Notes: generated by a model not told the origin, from the sequence alone. Shown: positions 1 to 6,966, numbered from the stretch's first letter. The stretch: 10,795 nucleotides of DNA from an uncultured Corynebacterium sp. (GCF_946221105.1 NZ_CAMICL010000060.1:1-10795); one strand, 5' to 3'. Numbers and translations: made by a program.

Positions 1-278
1 TGTCTGGCGCCCAGGAACTGCGCATCACCACCGACGCCGGCACCGAGGTGACCGTGCCCGTCGAGGTCGCGCCCGCCGCGGGGCAGGCCGAGCCGAGCAA
101 GCCCGCCCCGAACAAGCCCGAGCCGAACAAGCCCGCTGTCGGCAACGGCTCGAGCTCCGGCAACCTCGGCTGGGTCATCCCGGTGGCCATCGCCGGCGCC
201 TTCGGGCTCGCGAACCTGGTGGCCCTGCTGTTCCCGTTTGCGGTGGACGGGGTGCTGGGGCCGATCGCTAAGCGTTAG
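1..278 (+). CDS. C-terminal part of a membrane-anchored surface protein (5' end outside window)
   Basis: The reading frame is open from base 3 to the TAG at 276-278, so only the last ~91 residues are visible. They comprise a beta-like stretch, a low-complexity linker rich in Pro, Lys, Glu and Asn with a repeated PNKP unit (bases ~90-140), a Gly/Ser spacer, and a hydrophobic segment (GWVIPVAIAGAFGLANLVAL and on) before a short tail ending in AKR. This is the layout of an exported protein held in the membrane by its C-terminus, with the linker spanning the cell wall. No LPXTG motif is seen. Internal GTG codons (e.g. at 48) are unlikely to be the true start because the frame extends off the window. 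The family cannot be named from this fragment. The stop overlaps the stop of the convergent protease gene. Confidence 0.75.
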   Translation, partial: SGAQELRITTDAGTEVTVPVEVAPAAGQAEPSKPAPNKPEPNKPAVGNGSSSGNLGWVIPVAIAGAFGLANLVALLFPFAVDGVLGPIAKR

Positions 279-1123
279 CCCTCGTGCTTGCGGCGGGTGG
301 CCATGAACAGGCCGGCCGCCACCAGCGCGAGCGCGCCGAGGCCGAGCACCACGTAGCGCAGGGAGGCGGCGGGCTCAGAGGATTCGTCCCCTGAAGCAGC
401 TCCAGCATCCGCCGAACCCGCGACCACGCCTCGGATCCATTCGGCTTGCTCCGCCACCGGCGCCACCGCCACCGCCGCGTTGGAGTTCATCTCCTCCTCG
501 GTCGGGTTTTCCGGGTCCTCGAACAGCCCGGCCGACATCACGCCGGCGACCTTGCCTTCAGAGAAGATGGCGCCGCCGGAGTCGCCAGGCTGGATCCGCG
601 CCCCGTCGTTCAGGGCTACGTCGAGGGCGGTCGGAGCGTCGAAAAGCGCGAGCGGCGATTCCCCGCGCACCGTCGCCTCCGCGGCGGGCAGTGTGGTCGA
701 GCCGCCGGAGCCGTCGGAGGACCAGCCGTAGATATTCACATCACCGGACGGCACCGTGTCCGCAACCGAAGCGTAGGAGGAAAGCCCCATGTCTTCGGTG
801 GTGTGCAGCAACGCGATGTCGCCGCGGGGCGCGACCTCGTGGCGGTCCACCTGGAACACCTTCTGGTTTTCGCCCTGGCCGGTGCGCACCGAGCCGCCGG
901 GCTTGGCGGCCGCCTCGACGCAGTGGCGGGCCGTGATCACCCAGTGCGGGTCGATGGCGGTGCCGGTGCAGACGCCGTCGTCGGGGTCGGAGTCGTCCAC
1001 GCGCACCGAGACCACCGGCTGCGCCTCAGCCGCGTCGCCGGCGAACCGCTCGGATTCCATCGCCCACGCCGGCTGCGCCGCCACAGCGAGACCAACTGCA
1101 ACACTAAACGCCAACTTTTTCAT
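275..1123 (-). CDS. Trypsin-like (S1 family) serine protease, secreted and membrane-anchored
   Basis: 282-residue protein. The ATG at 1123 is chosen because it is preceded by a GGAAAGGAAAAG ribosome site and starts a clean signal peptide (MKKLAFSVAVGLAVAAQPAWA, cleavage after about residue 21); the longer frame to 1162 would bury the signal. The chymotrypsin-fold triad is visible: His67 in TARHC, Asp102 in GDIALL, Ser182 in GDSGGAIF. Cys52 and Cys68 are placed for the usual disulfide next to the catalytic His. An acidic/Ala linker (about 235-255) leads to a C-terminal transmembrane helix (about 257-275) and an RRKHEG cytoplasmic tail, so the catalytic domain should face outward while anchored. 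The substrate is unknown. The gene overlaps the upstream membrane-protein gene by 20 nt, pointing to translational coupling in one operon. It ends convergent with the surface-protein gene, the two stops overlapping. Confidence 0.9.
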   Translation of the reverse strand: MKKLAFSVAVGLAVAAQPAWAMESERFAGDAAEAQPVVSVRVDDSDPDDGVCTGTAIDPHWVITARHCVEAAAKPGGSVRTGQGENQKVFQVDRHEVAPRGDIALLHTTEDMGLSSYASVADTVPSGDVNIYGWSSDGSGGSTTLPAAEATVRGESPLALFDAPTALDVALNDGARIQPGDSGGAIFSEGKVAGVMSAGLFEDPENPTEEEMNSNAAVAVAPVAEQAEWIRGVVAGSADAGAASGDESSEPAASLRYVVLGLGALALVAAGLFMATRRKHEG

Positions 1124-1943
1124 TCTTTTCCTTTCCAACCACCGCCGTAAGGCGGCGAACAAAACTTTCCATCGGCCCGCGCCGGAACACGGCGAGCCAG
1201 CCGTACGCGATCACGGCCGCGCCGATCACGCTCGCCCACACCCCGACCCACTGCGCGCTCAGCACGTGCAGGCAGTACAGGGTCAGCGTCATCCGCCCCA
1301 GCGGCGCGAGCCACCCCAGCCAGCGCCCCGCCAGGCAGCACAGGGAGCAGATGCCTATCGACGCCCCGGCGGTCCCCACCACATCGACGAGCCCGCCGGC
1401 GTGGCCGGTGGCGTCGAGAAGCGGGGGCAAGGCCACCCACCAGCGCAGCGCAACATCGGCCGCGTACAGCACGCAACCGACGACCGCCCCGCCCCGCAGC
1501 GGCATGTGGCGCGCAAACAGGATCCCGGCGACCATGAGCACCGCCCACATCAGCGGCGGGTACGGCGAGCTCGACGGCGCAAGCGCTGCCGATCCCAAAG
1601 CTCCAGCACTGGCGAGCCACACAAGCCACGACGAATCCCACCTCGGCGCCCACGCGAGGATGATCATGCAGACCCCGATCGTGCCCAGGACCACCTCGAT
1701 GGTCCCGGAAAACGGCACCAGCGCGAAGTGCAACACGACGAGGCACGCCCCGCGCATCACGAACTGTGCCGGCTTCGCGCGCATCAGCCCCATGGACACC
1801 CCGGCGAGGAACGCGAAGAGCCCTGCAGGGAAGCCGAAGAGCAGCTGCGCTGCGATGCCATCGTGCACCGTGAGGTGCGCGACGATCATCGCGATAAGCG
1901 CCACCGCCCGGGCCGCGTCGATTCCAACGATTCTGGTCTGCAT
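1104..1943 (-). CDS. DUF418 / heparan-alpha-glucosaminide acetyltransferase-like multi-pass membrane protein
   Basis: 279-residue, strongly hydrophobic protein with roughly eight or more membrane helices. The N-terminus RIVGIDAARAVALIAMIVAH resembles the opening (R-x-x-G-x-D-x-x-R-x-x-A) of the DUF418/DUF1624 and HGSNAT-type membrane acyltransferase superfamily, and GRMTLTLYCLHVL (about 216-228) resembles its C-terminal GRM-x-L-T-x-Y-x-x-H hallmark. Members are thought to transfer acyl groups across the membrane; the substrate here is unknown. It is shorter than many members. A TTG at 1952 could give three more residues, but the ATG at 1943 lies exactly 7 nt after a TAGCTT -10 box, implying a leaderless transcript starting at this ATG. 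It heads an operon with the protease and is divergent from the two-component system. An acyltransferase_3 relative is the main alternative. Confidence 0.72.
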   Translation of the reverse strand: MQTRIVGIDAARAVALIAMIVAHLTVHDGIAAQLLFGFPAGLFAFLAGVSMGLMRAKPAQFVMRGACLVVLHFALVPFSGTIEVVLGTIGVCMIILAWAPRWDSSWLVWLASAGALGSAALAPSSSPYPPLMWAVLMVAGILFARHMPLRGGAVVGCVLYAADVALRWWVALPPLLDATGHAGGLVDVVGTAGASIGICSLCCLAGRWLGWLAPLGRMTLTLYCLHVLSAQWVGVWASVIGAAVIAYGWLAVFRRGPMESFVRRLTAVVGKEKNEKVGV

Positions 1944-1950
1944 GGGGTTC

Positions 1951-1956
1951 AAGCTA
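1951..1956 (-). promoter_or_regulatory. -10 box of leaderless promoter for the DUF418-like gene
   Basis: On the minus strand TAGCTT fits TANNNT and is separated by exactly 7 nt (GAACCCC) from the ATG at 1943, so transcription should begin at the start codon. The box CGCAACACCG ends 7 nt upstream of it, where the -35/spacer region would be. No Shine-Dalgarno sequence precedes the ATG at normal distance. Confidence 0.55.
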
Positions 1957-1963
1957 GAAACCC

Positions 1964-2011
1964 CGGTGTTGCGCCCGCGTTAACCCGGATGTTTATGTCG
2001 CCGCAACACCG
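1964..2011. promoter_or_regulatory. 10-bp inverted-repeat operator pair between divergent promoters
   Basis: CGGTGTTGCG (1964-1973) and its exact reverse complement CGCAACACCG (2002-2011) are separated by 28 nt; their centres are 38 bp apart. Each arm ends 7 nt upstream of the -10 box of the promoter that it faces, in the same orientation relative to that promoter. This looks like paired binding sites for one regulator controlling both directions. The obvious candidate is the adjacent OmpR-type regulator, but that is inference. Confidence 0.6.
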
Positions 2012-2018
2012 CGGCGCA

Positions 2019-2024
2019 TACGAT
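2019..2024 (+). promoter_or_regulatory. -10 box of leaderless promoter for the two-component operon
   Basis: TACGAT fits TANNNT and is followed by exactly 7 nt (CGCAACC) and the ATG at 2032, implying transcription from the A of the start codon. No Shine-Dalgarno sequence is present. The box CGCAACACCG ends 7 nt upstream. Confidence 0.6.
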
Positions 2025-2031
2025 CGCAACC

Positions 2032-2706
2032 ATGACAATTCGGGTGCTCATCGTGGACGACGAGGCCTTCCTCGCCGACGCCATCGCCACCGGCCTTTCG
2101 CGCGCCGGGATGCAAACTCGCCTCAGCTACGACGGGTTCGAGGCGCTGAAGCTTATCGACGAGCTGCCGCCCGACGTCGTCGTATTAGACCGGGACCTGC
2201 CCGGAGTGCACGGCGACGTGGTGTGCAGACAGATCGTGGAGTCCCAGCCCGCCACGCGGGTGATCATGCTGACGGCCAGCGGGACCCTGGACGACCGGCT
2301 GGAGGGCTTCGACCTCGGCGCCGACGACTACTTGCCCAAACCGTTCGAGCTGCCCGAGCTGGTGGCGCGGGTGAAGGCACTGGCCAAGCGCAACGCGCCG
2401 TAACGCGGCGAAGTGTACCGATGCGGGGACGTGCGCCTGGACACCTTCCGCCGCGAGGTGACCCGCGGCGAGGCGCCGGTGAGCCTGAGTCCGAAGGAGT
2501 TCGCGGTGCTCAAGGTGCTCATGGAGGCCGACGGCGGGGTGATTTCCGCCGAGGACCTGCTAGCCGAGGCGTGGGACGAAAACGCCGACCCGTTCACCAA
2601 CTCCCCGCGCGTGACGGTGTCGCACCTGCGCAAGAAGCTGGGCGAGCCGCGCATCGTGCACACCGTCACCGGCGCCGGGTACTACGTGGCGGAGGCCGAG
2701 CGATGA
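2032..2706 (+). pseudogene. OmpR/PhoB-type response regulator interrupted by an in-frame stop between its two domains
   Basis: Read through the TAA at 2401-2403, this frame encodes a complete response regulator of about 224 residues. The receiver (residues 1-123) has the acidic pair Asp9-Asp10, phospho-acceptor Asp53 in VLDRDLPG, Thr81 in MLTAS, and Lys103 in YLPKPF. The second half is a winged helix of the OmpR family (LSPKEFAVLKVL, ISAEDLL, AWDENADPFTN, RVTVSHLRKKLGEP, VHTVTGAGYYV). The stop falls in the interdomain linker with the frame otherwise intact, so a single substitution (for example GAA to TAA) would explain it. As written, the products are a lone 123-residue receiver (2032-2403) and, if a GTG at 2413 reinitiates, a 97-residue DNA-binding half (2413-2706). 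Its TGA overlaps the kinase ATG (ATGA). It may be truly broken, a functional split regulator, or a sequence error. Confidence 0.82.
2401..2403 (+). other. In-frame TAA between receiver and winged-helix domains
   Basis: The codons before it read K-R-N-A-P and those after it R-G-E-V-Y-R-C-G-D, in the same frame, which is normal linker and winged-helix entry sequence. The next possible start is the GTG at 2413, with no good ribosome site. Confidence 0.9.
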
Positions 2707-3734
2707 GGCTGAGCCTGCGGGCGCGGATCACGGTGATGTTCGTGGCCACCGTCCTCGGCGTCGGCCTGGCGCTGATCGGGCTGGTGTACGCCTATCTGAA
2801 GCTCACCCCGGTGCCGGTGATGGCGTCGTTTCCGGGCGCCGACGACGGCGTGGTCATCGACGGCGCCGTGCCCGTCACCGACGAGATCCTGCGCCGCATC
2901 CTCCTCGCCTCCCTCGGGGCGCTGGCGCTGCTCACCGCGCTGGCGGGGGTGGTGGGCTGGTTCGTGGCGGGGCTCGTCATCACTCCGTTGCGCTCGATCG
3001 CCGACGACGCCCGCACCGTCACCCGCGGCGACCTTTCCGCCCGCATCGACTACGACGGCCCCCGCGACGATGTCGGCGAGCTGGCCGAAGCGCTCAACGC
3101 GATGCTCGACGAGCTCGCCGACGCCGTCGAGCGCCAGCGCCGCTTCGCCGCCAACGCCTCCCACGAGCTGAAGACCCCAATCGCGACCATCCAGACCGTC
3201 GCCGACGTGGCGCTTTCCGGCGACGACGCCGACCTGCGCCCGGCACTGGGCCAGATCCGCGAGGTCAACGCCCGCAACGCCGCGACCGTGTCCTCGCTGC
3301 TGCAGCTGGCTAACGTGCAGGTCCGCGACCGCGCGGCCGTAAATCTGGCCGCCGTGTGCCGGGAGGTCGGCGCCGCCCACGGCATGCCCGTGGACGCAAC
3401 ACCGCTGACCGTCGATGCCTCCCCCAGCTTGATCCGCCAGGCGGTGGACAACCTTGCGCGCAACGCCGCCATCCACGGCGCCGACGGGTCAATCACGCTC
3501 CGGCAGGCCGGCGCCTTCGCCGAAATCACCGTGGAGTCGGCCGGTGAGCCGCTCGACCCGGCGGAGGTGGCCACCTGGACCGAACCGTTCGCCCGCGCCC
3601 ACCGCACCTCGGGCTCCGGCCACGGGCTGGGTCTGGCCCTGGTCAAGGCGATAGCAACGGCCCACGGCGGCTCGGTCGGGTTGGCGCCGCGGGCCGGGGG
3701 CGGGCTCGTCGTAAAGCTAATGCTCCCTGCGTAG
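2703..3734 (+). CDS. HAMP-domain sensor histidine kinase
   Basis: 343-residue membrane kinase, partner of the adjacent response regulator. The ATG at 2703 overlaps the regulator's TGA. Transmembrane helix 1 spans about residues 9-32 and helix 2 about 67-93, enclosing an external segment of only ~35 residues, so the ligand-sensing part is small. A HAMP linker follows (about 90-143), then the dimerisation helix with the phospho-accepting His154 in the H-box NASHELKTPIATIQT. The ATPase domain shows the N-box (QAVDNLARNAAIHG, about 246-259) and a clear G2 box (GSGHGLGLALVKAIATAHGG). The G1 box is atypical: where a D-x-G-x-G is usual, the sequence reads ESAGEPLDP. Related actinobacterial kinases often lack the canonical Asp there, so activity is still likely. 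The signal is unknown. The 3' end overlaps the convergent DyP pseudogene by 18 nt. Confidence 0.93.
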   Translation: MRLSLRARITVMFVATVLGVGLALIGLVYAYLKLTPVPVMASFPGADDGVVIDGAVPVTDEILRRILLASLGALALLTALAGVVGWFVAGLVITPLRSIADDARTVTRGDLSARIDYDGPRDDVGELAEALNAMLDELADAVERQRRFAANASHELKTPIATIQTVADVALSGDDADLRPALGQIREVNARNAATVSSLLQLANVQVRDRAAVNLAAVCREVGAAHGMPVDATPLTVDASPSLIRQAVDNLARNAAIHGADGSITLRQAGAFAEITVESAGEPLDPAEVATWTEPFARAHRTSGSGHGLGLALVKAIATAHGGSVGLAPRAGGGLVVKLMLPA

Positions 3735-4800
3735 CGCGGCCTCGAAGCGTGCCTTGGCCGCCTCGACGTCCTCGGCGTTGTGGGAGGTGGGCACGTCCGC
3801 GCGGTCCGGGAAGACGGCCTTGCCCTGCGGCAGATTGATCGCCGGCTGGTTCGGCTCCTGGCCGCCCTCACCGCGCAGGTGCGGGTGCGCGTAGTCGGCG
3901 CAGTGGTCTAGGAACACGCGCGGCGGGGCGAAGAAGTTGCAGCCGGTCAGTGCCTCGGAGAAGTCCAGGATGCGGTCGTAGTTGCCCTCCGGCTCGCCGA
4001 TGAACATCCGCCGCAGCATAACTTCGGTGACTCGGGGGTCGCGGGTGTAGCTCATGAAGAAGGTGCCCTGCTTTGTTGCGCACGATCTCGAGGCCGTTGC
4101 CGTCCTCGTCCTCAACCTGGTTGACGGCCACGTGGCTGTTTGGCGCCTTCTCATCCAGCTCGATGTCGGAGTGCTTCGTGCGGCCGATGACCCGCTCCTG
4201 CTCCTCCACCGGCAGAGCGTTCCAGTCCTTCAGGTTGTGCACGTACTTCTGCTCGACGATGTAGCTGCCGCCCTTCCAGATGCCGTCGCGGATGATCGCC
4301 ACCTCGACGCCCTCCTGGCCGCGGGGGCTTTCCGTGCCGTCGACGAAACCGAGCGGGTCGCGGAAATCCTGGTACTGGAACGCGTGGACCTCGTCGTAGT
4401 GGTCGATGTGGTCCTCAACGATCGCGTTGATGCGGCGCGCCAGCTCGAAGGCGACGTCGAACTCGTCGGAGCGGATGTGGAAAAACACATCGCCCGGGGT
4501 GGACGGCGCGTGGTGCTTCGCGCCCGTCAGTTCCACGAACTCGTGCAGGTGCTCCGGCTTCTCCAGCGCGAAGAGGCGGTCCCACATCTTCGCGCCAACG
4601 CCGGCCACCGCGATCAGGTGCGCCTCCGGGTAACGGAAACCCACGCCGCCAGTCAGGCTGGACAGGCTGGAAAGCACCTCCAGCGCCGCCTGCTCGCCGC
4701 CCTCCTTGAAGCCGAGGGTGATAAACAGCGCGTCCCGCGACTGCGGGAGGATCACGGTTTGGGTTACTTCTGCCTGGTTCCTACTCGTCAAAAGGCTCAA
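3717..4800 (-). pseudogene. DyP-type heme peroxidase, frameshifted
   Basis: The N-terminal part reads from a TTG at 4800 (preceded by GGTGGGGA) and carries DyP hallmarks: GFVDGTESP with Asp154 (the GxxDG motif), His223 in NSHVA as proximal heme ligand, and Arg241 in EIVR. Immediately after Arg241 (codon 4078-4080) the frame is lost and runs out at 3868. The rest of the protein continues in another frame as GTFFMSYTRDP, VTEVMLRRMFIGEP, GNYDRILDFSEALTGCNFF, ending at the TAG at 3717-3719. Compared with the family pattern R-x-N-M-x-F-G-S-(~8)-G-T-F-F recalled from Rhodococcus DyPB, about 29 nt are missing, taking out the heme-pocket Asn region. The two partial frames overlap at 3868-4154. Adding 29 nt would restore a frame of about 370 codons. 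DyPs oxidise dyes and phenolics with hydrogen peroxide; this copy should be inactive. It may once have been in an operon with the transporter 52 nt upstream. Confidence 0.87.
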
Positions 4801-4852
4801 GTATTCCCCACCTGCGCGGCGTTAGTCGGACCGGGCAGCCCCTTGCCGCCGA

Positions 4853-6010
4853 TTACAGCACCGCCCAGCCGGTCAGCGCCGCGCCGATGACCACCGCCCA
4901 CGCCGGGACCTTGAAGTTGCGCAGCGCCACGAACGCTGCGGCCGCCACCGCCATCGTGGCCGTTCCATGGATGCCGGAGGTGAACACCGGCGTGTACAGC
5001 GCCGCGGCCAGGATGCCCACCACCGCCGCGTTCGCGCCGGCCAGGGCACTAGCGGCGTGTGGGTTGGTGCGCAGCCGGTCCCAAAACGGCATGATCCCGA
5101 CGACCAGCAGCGCCGCCGGCAGAAAGATCGCCACCGTGGCCAGGGCCGCGCCCCACAACCAATGCACGCCCTGAGCAGAGGCACCCAGGAAGGAGGCGAA
5201 GGTGAACAGCGGTCCCGGCATCGCCTGGGCGGCGCCGTAGCCGGCGAGGAAGGTGTCGTGGTCCACCATCCCGGTGGGCACCGTGGCCTGCTCTAGCAGC
5301 GGCAGCACCACGTGCCCGCCGCCGAACACCAGGGCGCCGGAGCGGTAGAAGCTGTCGAAGATGCCCCAGCTCGTGCCCATGCACCCTGCCAGCGGCAGCA
5401 GCGCCAGCAGGGCCGCGAACACCGCCAGCGCCCCCACGCCGACGGTACGGCTGGCGGCGGGGGTGCGGCTGGGGGCCGGAGGGGCGTCGATAGGCGAAAG
5501 TGCGAAGGCGGCCACGAGCATGCCCGCAACGATCGCGCCGACCTGGGCCGCCGGGTGCGGGACCAGCAGCACGATGAGGAAGGCGGCGAGCGCGACGGCC
5601 GCGCGCAACCGGTCCGTGACGATGTTCTTCGCCATACCCATGACCGCCTGCGCGACGACCGCGACCGCCGCCGCCTTGAGCCCCGCGAGCCAGCCTGCGT
5701 CCGAGATGTCGCCGAGGCGCGCCACGCCGAGCGCGAACGCGACCATGAGGACCACGCTCGGCAGCGTGAATCCCACAAACGCCGCGAGCATGCCACCGTA
5801 TCCCGCGCGCTTCAGGCCGATTGCCATGCCGACCTGGCTCGACGCGGGGCCCGGCATGAACTGGCACAGGGCGACGAGGTCGGCGTACTCGTCGTCGGTG
5901 AGCCACTTTCGCTTCTCCACGAACTCGTCGCGGAAGTACCCCAGGTGCGCCGTCGGCCCGCCAAACGACGTCAGGCCAAGGCGGGTGAATATGTGTAATA
6001 CCTCAAGCAC
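4853..6010 (-). CDS. chrA: Chromate efflux transporter, CHR family (ChrA-like)
   Basis: 385-residue multi-pass membrane protein with the two homologous halves typical of long-form ChrA. The first half has FTRLGLTSFGGPTAHLGYFR (about 8-27) and QFMPGPASSQVGMAIG (about 50-65); the second has SGALVFGGGHVVLPLLE (about 224-240) and GYGAAQAMPGPLFTFASFLG (about 258-277). The FGG and MPGP motifs recur in both. A Pro/Ala-rich hydrophilic link (about 172-190) joins the halves. Family members expel chromate by proton antiport, but the true substrate of any one member is uncertain. The GTG at 6010 is preferred because it directly precedes the conserved start and lies 11 nt after the CPBP stop; the frame extends to 6235 only by overlapping the CPBP gene. 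No good ribosome site is seen, so translation may be coupled. Confidence 0.9.
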   Translation of the reverse strand: MLEVLHIFTRLGLTSFGGPTAHLGYFRDEFVEKRKWLTDDEYADLVALCQFMPGPASSQVGMAIGLKRAGYGGMLAAFVGFTLPSVVLMVAFALGVARLGDISDAGWLAGLKAAAVAVVAQAVMGMAKNIVTDRLRAAVALAAFLIVLLVPHPAAQVGAIVAGMLVAAFALSPIDAPPAPSRTPAASRTVGVGALAVFAALLALLPLAGCMGTSWGIFDSFYRSGALVFGGGHVVLPLLEQATVPTGMVDHDTFLAGYGAAQAMPGPLFTFASFLGASAQGVHWLWGAALATVAIFLPAALLVVGIMPFWDRLRTNPHAASALAGANAAVVGILAAALYTPVFTSGIHGTATMAVAAAAFVALRNFKVPAWAVVIGAALTGWAVL

Positions 6011-6021
6011 AAGATGTGATG

Positions 6022-6861
6022 CTAGCGGACGACGCCACGCTGAGCAGGAGTCCGTGCGTGACTCGACGCGGCGCGGGTTAGCACTGCGATCACCACGGCG
6101 GAAGCCGCTGCAGCAGCCGCGAATGCCGCCACCATGCTCGCAGCCGAGTTCGGGATTCCCAGGGCTTGGATCGAGCCGAAGGTGTTCCACGCCGCGTGCA
6201 CCGCAACCGCGACCCAGATGCTGTTGAACGCCCACACCAAAAGCGCATAGAGCAGCGCGTCAAGGAAATAATGGGCGAAGGCGACCGGTGAGCCGTATGC
6301 CTGCGGGTGCATCGCCACGAACGGGATCGCGGCGAGCACCGCGCCCACGGCCGGGTGCCTGGTCCACGCCGTAAACGCCTGGAAGAACACGCCGCGAAAC
6401 GCCATCTCCTCCGCGAGCGCCGCGAGCACAATGACGACGAGCTCTAACGGAAAATCGCTCCGGATATCTCCGATAACTTGGTCCCAGGACGCGCCGTAAC
6501 CGATCACGCCGACCGCGCCCATGACGGCGGCGATGACCACAAACGCCAACGCGTACGCGGCGAACGGCACCCAAGGTTTCGTCCCTGGTCGCCCTGTGAA
6601 CACCGACGCAACCGGCCTGCGCCCGATGAACCGGACTGCGAGGAGCACCGCCAGGATCTCCACAACCACGGAGCCGTACCCGAAGTACTTGTCCGCCGCG
6701 CCGCTCGACGTATCCACTCCCGCGGCTTCAAGGGAAACACCAATCACCGCGACGAACGCGACGGTAAGCACGGCGACCGCGACGATTTCGGCGAGCGGCC
6801 TCCACCAGGCGTAGTTGGGTTGGTTTCTAGACGCGAACGCGTACTCCCCCGCGTGTAGCAC
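6022..6861 (-). CDS. CPBP-family intramembrane metalloprotease (Abi/CAAX-like)
   Basis: 279-residue, multi-pass membrane protein. The central signature AEEMAFRGVFFQAF is the EExxxR motif of the CPBP (CAAX protease and bacteriocin-processing) family. It is followed by the second conserved His in FVAMHPQAYG and a third motif NSIWVAVAVHAAWN with the HxxxN/D arrangement, supplying the expected metal-binding and catalytic residues. The GTG at 6861 is preceded by AGAAGGAG 10 nt upstream. Members cleave peptides or prenylated substrates in the membrane and some confer bacteriocin self-immunity; no bacteriocin gene is seen nearby, so the role here is open. It is followed by the chromate transporter after 11 nt, probably in one operon, and is divergent from the FUSC gene. 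Confidence 0.9.
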   Translation of the reverse strand: MLHAGEYAFASRNQPNYAWWRPLAEIVAVAVLTVAFVAVIGVSLEAAGVDTSSGAADKYFGYGSVVVEILAVLLAVRFIGRRPVASVFTGRPGTKPWVPFAAYALAFVVIAAVMGAVGVIGYGASWDQVIGDIRSDFPLELVVIVLAALAEEMAFRGVFFQAFTAWTRHPAVGAVLAAIPFVAMHPQAYGSPVAFAHYFLDALLYALLVWAFNSIWVAVAVHAAWNTFGSIQALGIPNSAASMVAAFAAAAAASAVVIAVLTRAASSHARTPAQRGVVR

Positions 6862-6900
6862 TGTGGCGAAACTCCTTCTCGAGGTTACAACAACCGGGCC

Positions 6901-6906
6901 ATCATA
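6901..6906 (-). promoter_or_regulatory. Candidate -10 box for the CPBP/ChrA operon
   Basis: TATGAT on the minus strand is a close match to TATAAT and lies about 40 nt upstream of the GTG at 6861, leaving room for a short leader with the AGAAGGAG ribosome site. No clear -35 hexamer is seen. Confidence 0.4.
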
Positions 6907-6960
6907 AGCCTGGCTGTTGATATGTGCACGGGTCGATCAGCCCCAGCACCGCGCCCGCGC

Positions 6961-6966
6961 TAGACT
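6961..6966 (+). promoter_or_regulatory. Candidate -10 box for the FUSC gene
   Basis: TAGACT fits TANNNT about 50 nt upstream of the chosen TTG start. The -35 region (CAGCCC around 6938-6943) is not consensus, so this rests on the -10 alone. Confidence 0.3.

Noticed and set aside
446..1150. Long plus-strand frames opposite the protease gene
   Set aside because: They are high-GC antisense shadows: the minus strand has a signal peptide, catalytic triad and ribosome site, while these frames are Arg/His/Gly-rich without motifs.
789..3734. Apparent 981-residue frame running from inside the protease gene through to the kinase C-terminus
   Set aside because: Only the part from 2703 has kinase motifs; upstream it is a GC-rich shadow of the minus-strand genes and of the response regulator, with low-complexity Arg/Pro/His composition.
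3717..4800. DyP peroxidase as encapsulin cargo
   Set aside because: The C-terminus (ARFEAALRREH) lacks the usual encapsulin targeting tail and no encapsulin shell gene is in the window.
6011..6235. N-terminal extension of the chromate transporter to 6235
   Set aside because: It would overlap the CPBP gene by more than 200 nt and encodes no ChrA-like sequence; the family start matches the GTG at 6010.
6022..6861. CPBP protein as bacteriocin immunity or processing gene
   Set aside because: No bacteriocin precursor, export or modification gene is visible nearby; the neighbour is a chromate-type transporter.
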